A stretch of DNA of 7,486 nucleotides from Pseudomonadota bacterium. Its GTDB lineage: Bacteria > Desulfobacterota > BSN033 > WVXP01 > G020346125. How positions within the stretch are numbered: position 1 is the stretch's first letter; each line of letters begins with the position of its first letter. Location of the stretch: contig DAOVGJ010000020.1 in the NCBI GenBank assembly GCA_030672465.1, positions 1-7,486 of the forward strand, given 5' to 3'. Below, one piece after another: positions 6,602-7,486 of the stretch. The notes beneath the pieces were generated by a model. The model did not search any database. It was given only the letters and a program-made list of their open reading frames with translations, and was not told the origin of the DNA. Position numbers and translations under genes: made by a program.

Positions 6602-6905
6602 TCATCTGCTTGGCCAACTCAACCCCCTTTTCCGGTATTCACCCTCTGTGAAGGCCCAAAGTGTTTCCGTGGTGACGTTACCCTTCGAAGCGAGATCGAG
6701 AGTGGACTTAGTTATTGTTTCATCGTCCGATGCTTCGGTGATGGTGACAATGTCAGCCTGGCTCCCCCACCAAGTTGAACTCTCTCAACTCTGAGCCCAT
6801 GGGCCTTAATACTTTTTTGGCCGCGCCGAGGCGGGCGGGTCTCTGCTTCATGTTATCTATGACTTTTTGCGAATAGTTGTGAAGCATGATATAAGCCTTA
6901 GGCAA
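6602..6905 (-). pseudogene. GYD-domain protein gene broken by one frameshift
   Basis: Two minus-strand frames join into one protein of about 100 residues. The first part (6905 down to a TGA at 6753-6755) reads MPKAYIMLHNYSQKVIDNMK and continues to SELREFNLVGEPG. The second part (6754 down to a TGA at 6602-6604) reads DIVTITEASDDETITKSTLD and continues to LASKGNVTTETLWAFTEGEY. Together they give the GYD-domain pattern: strand, helix, strand, an 'LGEYDIV'-type turn, an 'EAPDDE'-type motif, and a 'GNVRTKTLRAFT'-type end. The break falls exactly at the GYD turn, where seven bases lie between the GAG and GAC codons; a whole-codon gap would be three or six. The start is probably TTG at 6905, since family proteins begin just before the YIML strand, but no strong ribosome binding site precedes it. 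GYD proteins are small, dimeric-type, and mostly of unknown role. A sequencing or assembly error would produce the same picture. Confidence 0.75.
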
Positions 6906-6958
6906 ATTGACAACATCACGAATAATGGAAAAACCTCCTCAAGAATCAACTCAAGCTC

Positions 6959-6982
6959 TAATTACTCAACTCTCTGTAATTA
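6959..6982. repeat. AT-rich inverted repeat (possible operator)
   Basis: TAATTAC (6959-6965) and GTAATTA (6976-6982) are perfect inverted copies separated by 10 bases. They lie between the divergent GYD remnant and GNAT gene. The 17-base centre-to-centre spacing would suit a dimeric regulator, but such AT-rich repeats also arise by chance. Confidence 0.35.
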
Positions 6983-7039
6983 AACAAGATTTTCCAGAAT
7001 AAACCTCATTTTTTCCTTTTTCATATCATGGAAATGGAT

Positions 7040-7045
7040 TATACT
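7040..7045 (+). promoter_or_regulatory. Possible -10 box for the GNAT gene
   Basis: TATACT matches five of six -10 consensus bases and lies 40 bases before the GTG start. The region 17 bases upstream (7017-7022, TTTTTC) is a poor -35 match, so only the -10 is offered. Confidence 0.3.
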
Positions 7046-7071
7046 TACAATGAATCTTTTGGACTGAAAGG

Positions 7072-7076
7072 GGAGG
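7072..7076 (+). promoter_or_regulatory. Ribosome binding site deciding the GNAT start
   Basis: GGAGG lies nine bases before GTG at 7086, and an in-frame TGA at 7065-7067 rules out any earlier start. The alternative ATG at 7179 has no comparable site. Confidence 0.75.
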
Positions 7077-7085
7077 AGACAAAAC

Positions 7086-7486
7086 GTGGGCAGGGGCGGT
7101 CGCTTCGGGAAATATGGGGAGCACAAAAGGTTTGAGCGATTGCGAGCGGGAAAGAAAAGGGATTTCCCCCCCGGTAAAATGCCCAATCCTTTGGCTTCTC
7201 ACCCCTCCCCGTGGCGTGCTCCCAAGAAATCCACCCGTGGTTTGAAGTTGGCCTTTAGAAGGGCGAACCCTCGTGACCTACCCTTTATTGCCGAATTATC
7301 AGAGCAGGTCTTTTCCGTCTACGGCCCATATGATGAGATAATCCTGCGGTGGGCCTCCTTTCCACACATTATCACCGTGTTAGTCGAGGAAAAGGGCCAA
7401 ACGAGGGGGTTCGCTATGATCAATACGTTGCTCGGGGCTCAGAATTTGCCCAAGGGTGAATTGGTGGCCATTGCCGTCGTACCTGA
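7086..7486 (+). CDS. GNAT-family N-acetyltransferase, N-terminal part (runs off right edge)
   Basis: The window holds 133 complete codons. Residues 53-133 follow the start of a GNAT fold: strand 1 LKLAFRRANPRDLPFIAELS with its following helix, then HIITVLVEEKGQTRGFAMI (strands 2 and 3), and ELVAIAVVP (strand 4), which leads into the acetyl-CoA-binding R/QxxGxG/A loop just outside the window. A RimI-like protein-alanine acetyltransferase or a small-molecule acetyltransferase is possible; the substrate cannot be told. Before the domain is a 52-residue basic extension with GRGGRFGKYGEHKRFERLR at 2-20 and a proline-rich stretch at 27-46. The extension is unusual for single-domain GNAT enzymes, but the strong GGAGG site before GTG 7086 supports it as translated. 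The gene points away from the GYD remnant. Confidence 0.85.
   Translation, partial: MGRGGRFGKYGEHKRFERLRAGKKRDFPPGKMPNPLASHPSPWRAPKKSTRGLKLAFRRANPRDLPFIAELSEQVFSVYGPYDEIILRWASFPHIITVLVEEKGQTRGFAMINTLLGAQNLPKGELVAIAVVP

Noticed and set aside
6741..6764. Programmed ribosomal frameshift in the GYD gene
   Set aside because: I see no slippery heptamer or downstream pseudoknot-like pairing, and such recoding is not known to me for this family. A mutation or assembly error is simpler.
6576..6794. Plus-strand frames over the GYD locus
   Set aside because: The minus strand gives clear GYD-domain sequence across the same bases; the plus frames are shadows.

Overview
The window holds ordinary chromosomal genes of a bacterium. 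YheS-like ABC-F, FmdB, GYD and NYN/OST-HTH proteins together suggest a deltaproteobacterium (Desulfobacterota) or a relative. That placement is inference from protein style, not from a marker gene.

Left block, minus strand (about 1-1271): an operon-like run of a NYN-domain nuclease-like protein with a C-terminal OST-HTH (LOTUS) domain, an 80-residue zinc-ribbon protein, and the N-terminal part of an MBL-fold hydrolase that leaves the window. Gaps are 31 and 26 bases. Reading starts were moved from the longest ORF to the start with the better ribosome binding site where the sequence allowed.

Middle intergenic region (1272-1978): divergent promoters serve the left block and an ABC-F gene. Between them lies a 192-base foldable element with a 19-pair closing stem, a symmetric central bubble and a long terminal arm. 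Its minus-strand form has the architecture of 6S RNA, and a CCCCUGAGC segment sits where E. coli 6S RNA has the same motif. This is the most interesting thing in the window.

ABC-F (1979-3964, plus): a complete two-ATPase-domain translation factor of the YheS type with a C-terminal coiled coil. It converges on the next block.

Right block, minus strand (4083-6905): in transcription order, a frameshifted GYD-domain gene, a truncated thermonuclease (SNase) gene, a membrane-anchored or exported protein of unknown function, a UDP-glucuronate 4-epimerase-like SDR enzyme, and an FmdB-type zinc-ribbon protein. The first two are broken, so the upstream end of this block looks like a decaying region, or the assembly has errors there. 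No shared function links the five.

Right edge (7086-7486, plus): the N-terminal part of a GNAT acetyltransferase, divergent from the GYD remnant.

I saw no tRNA, rRNA, CRISPR array, insertion sequence or phage gene, and no clear intrinsic terminator. I found no defence-type or otherwise new multi-gene system that the sequence would support. The closest candidate is the NYN / zinc-ribbon / MBL trio.
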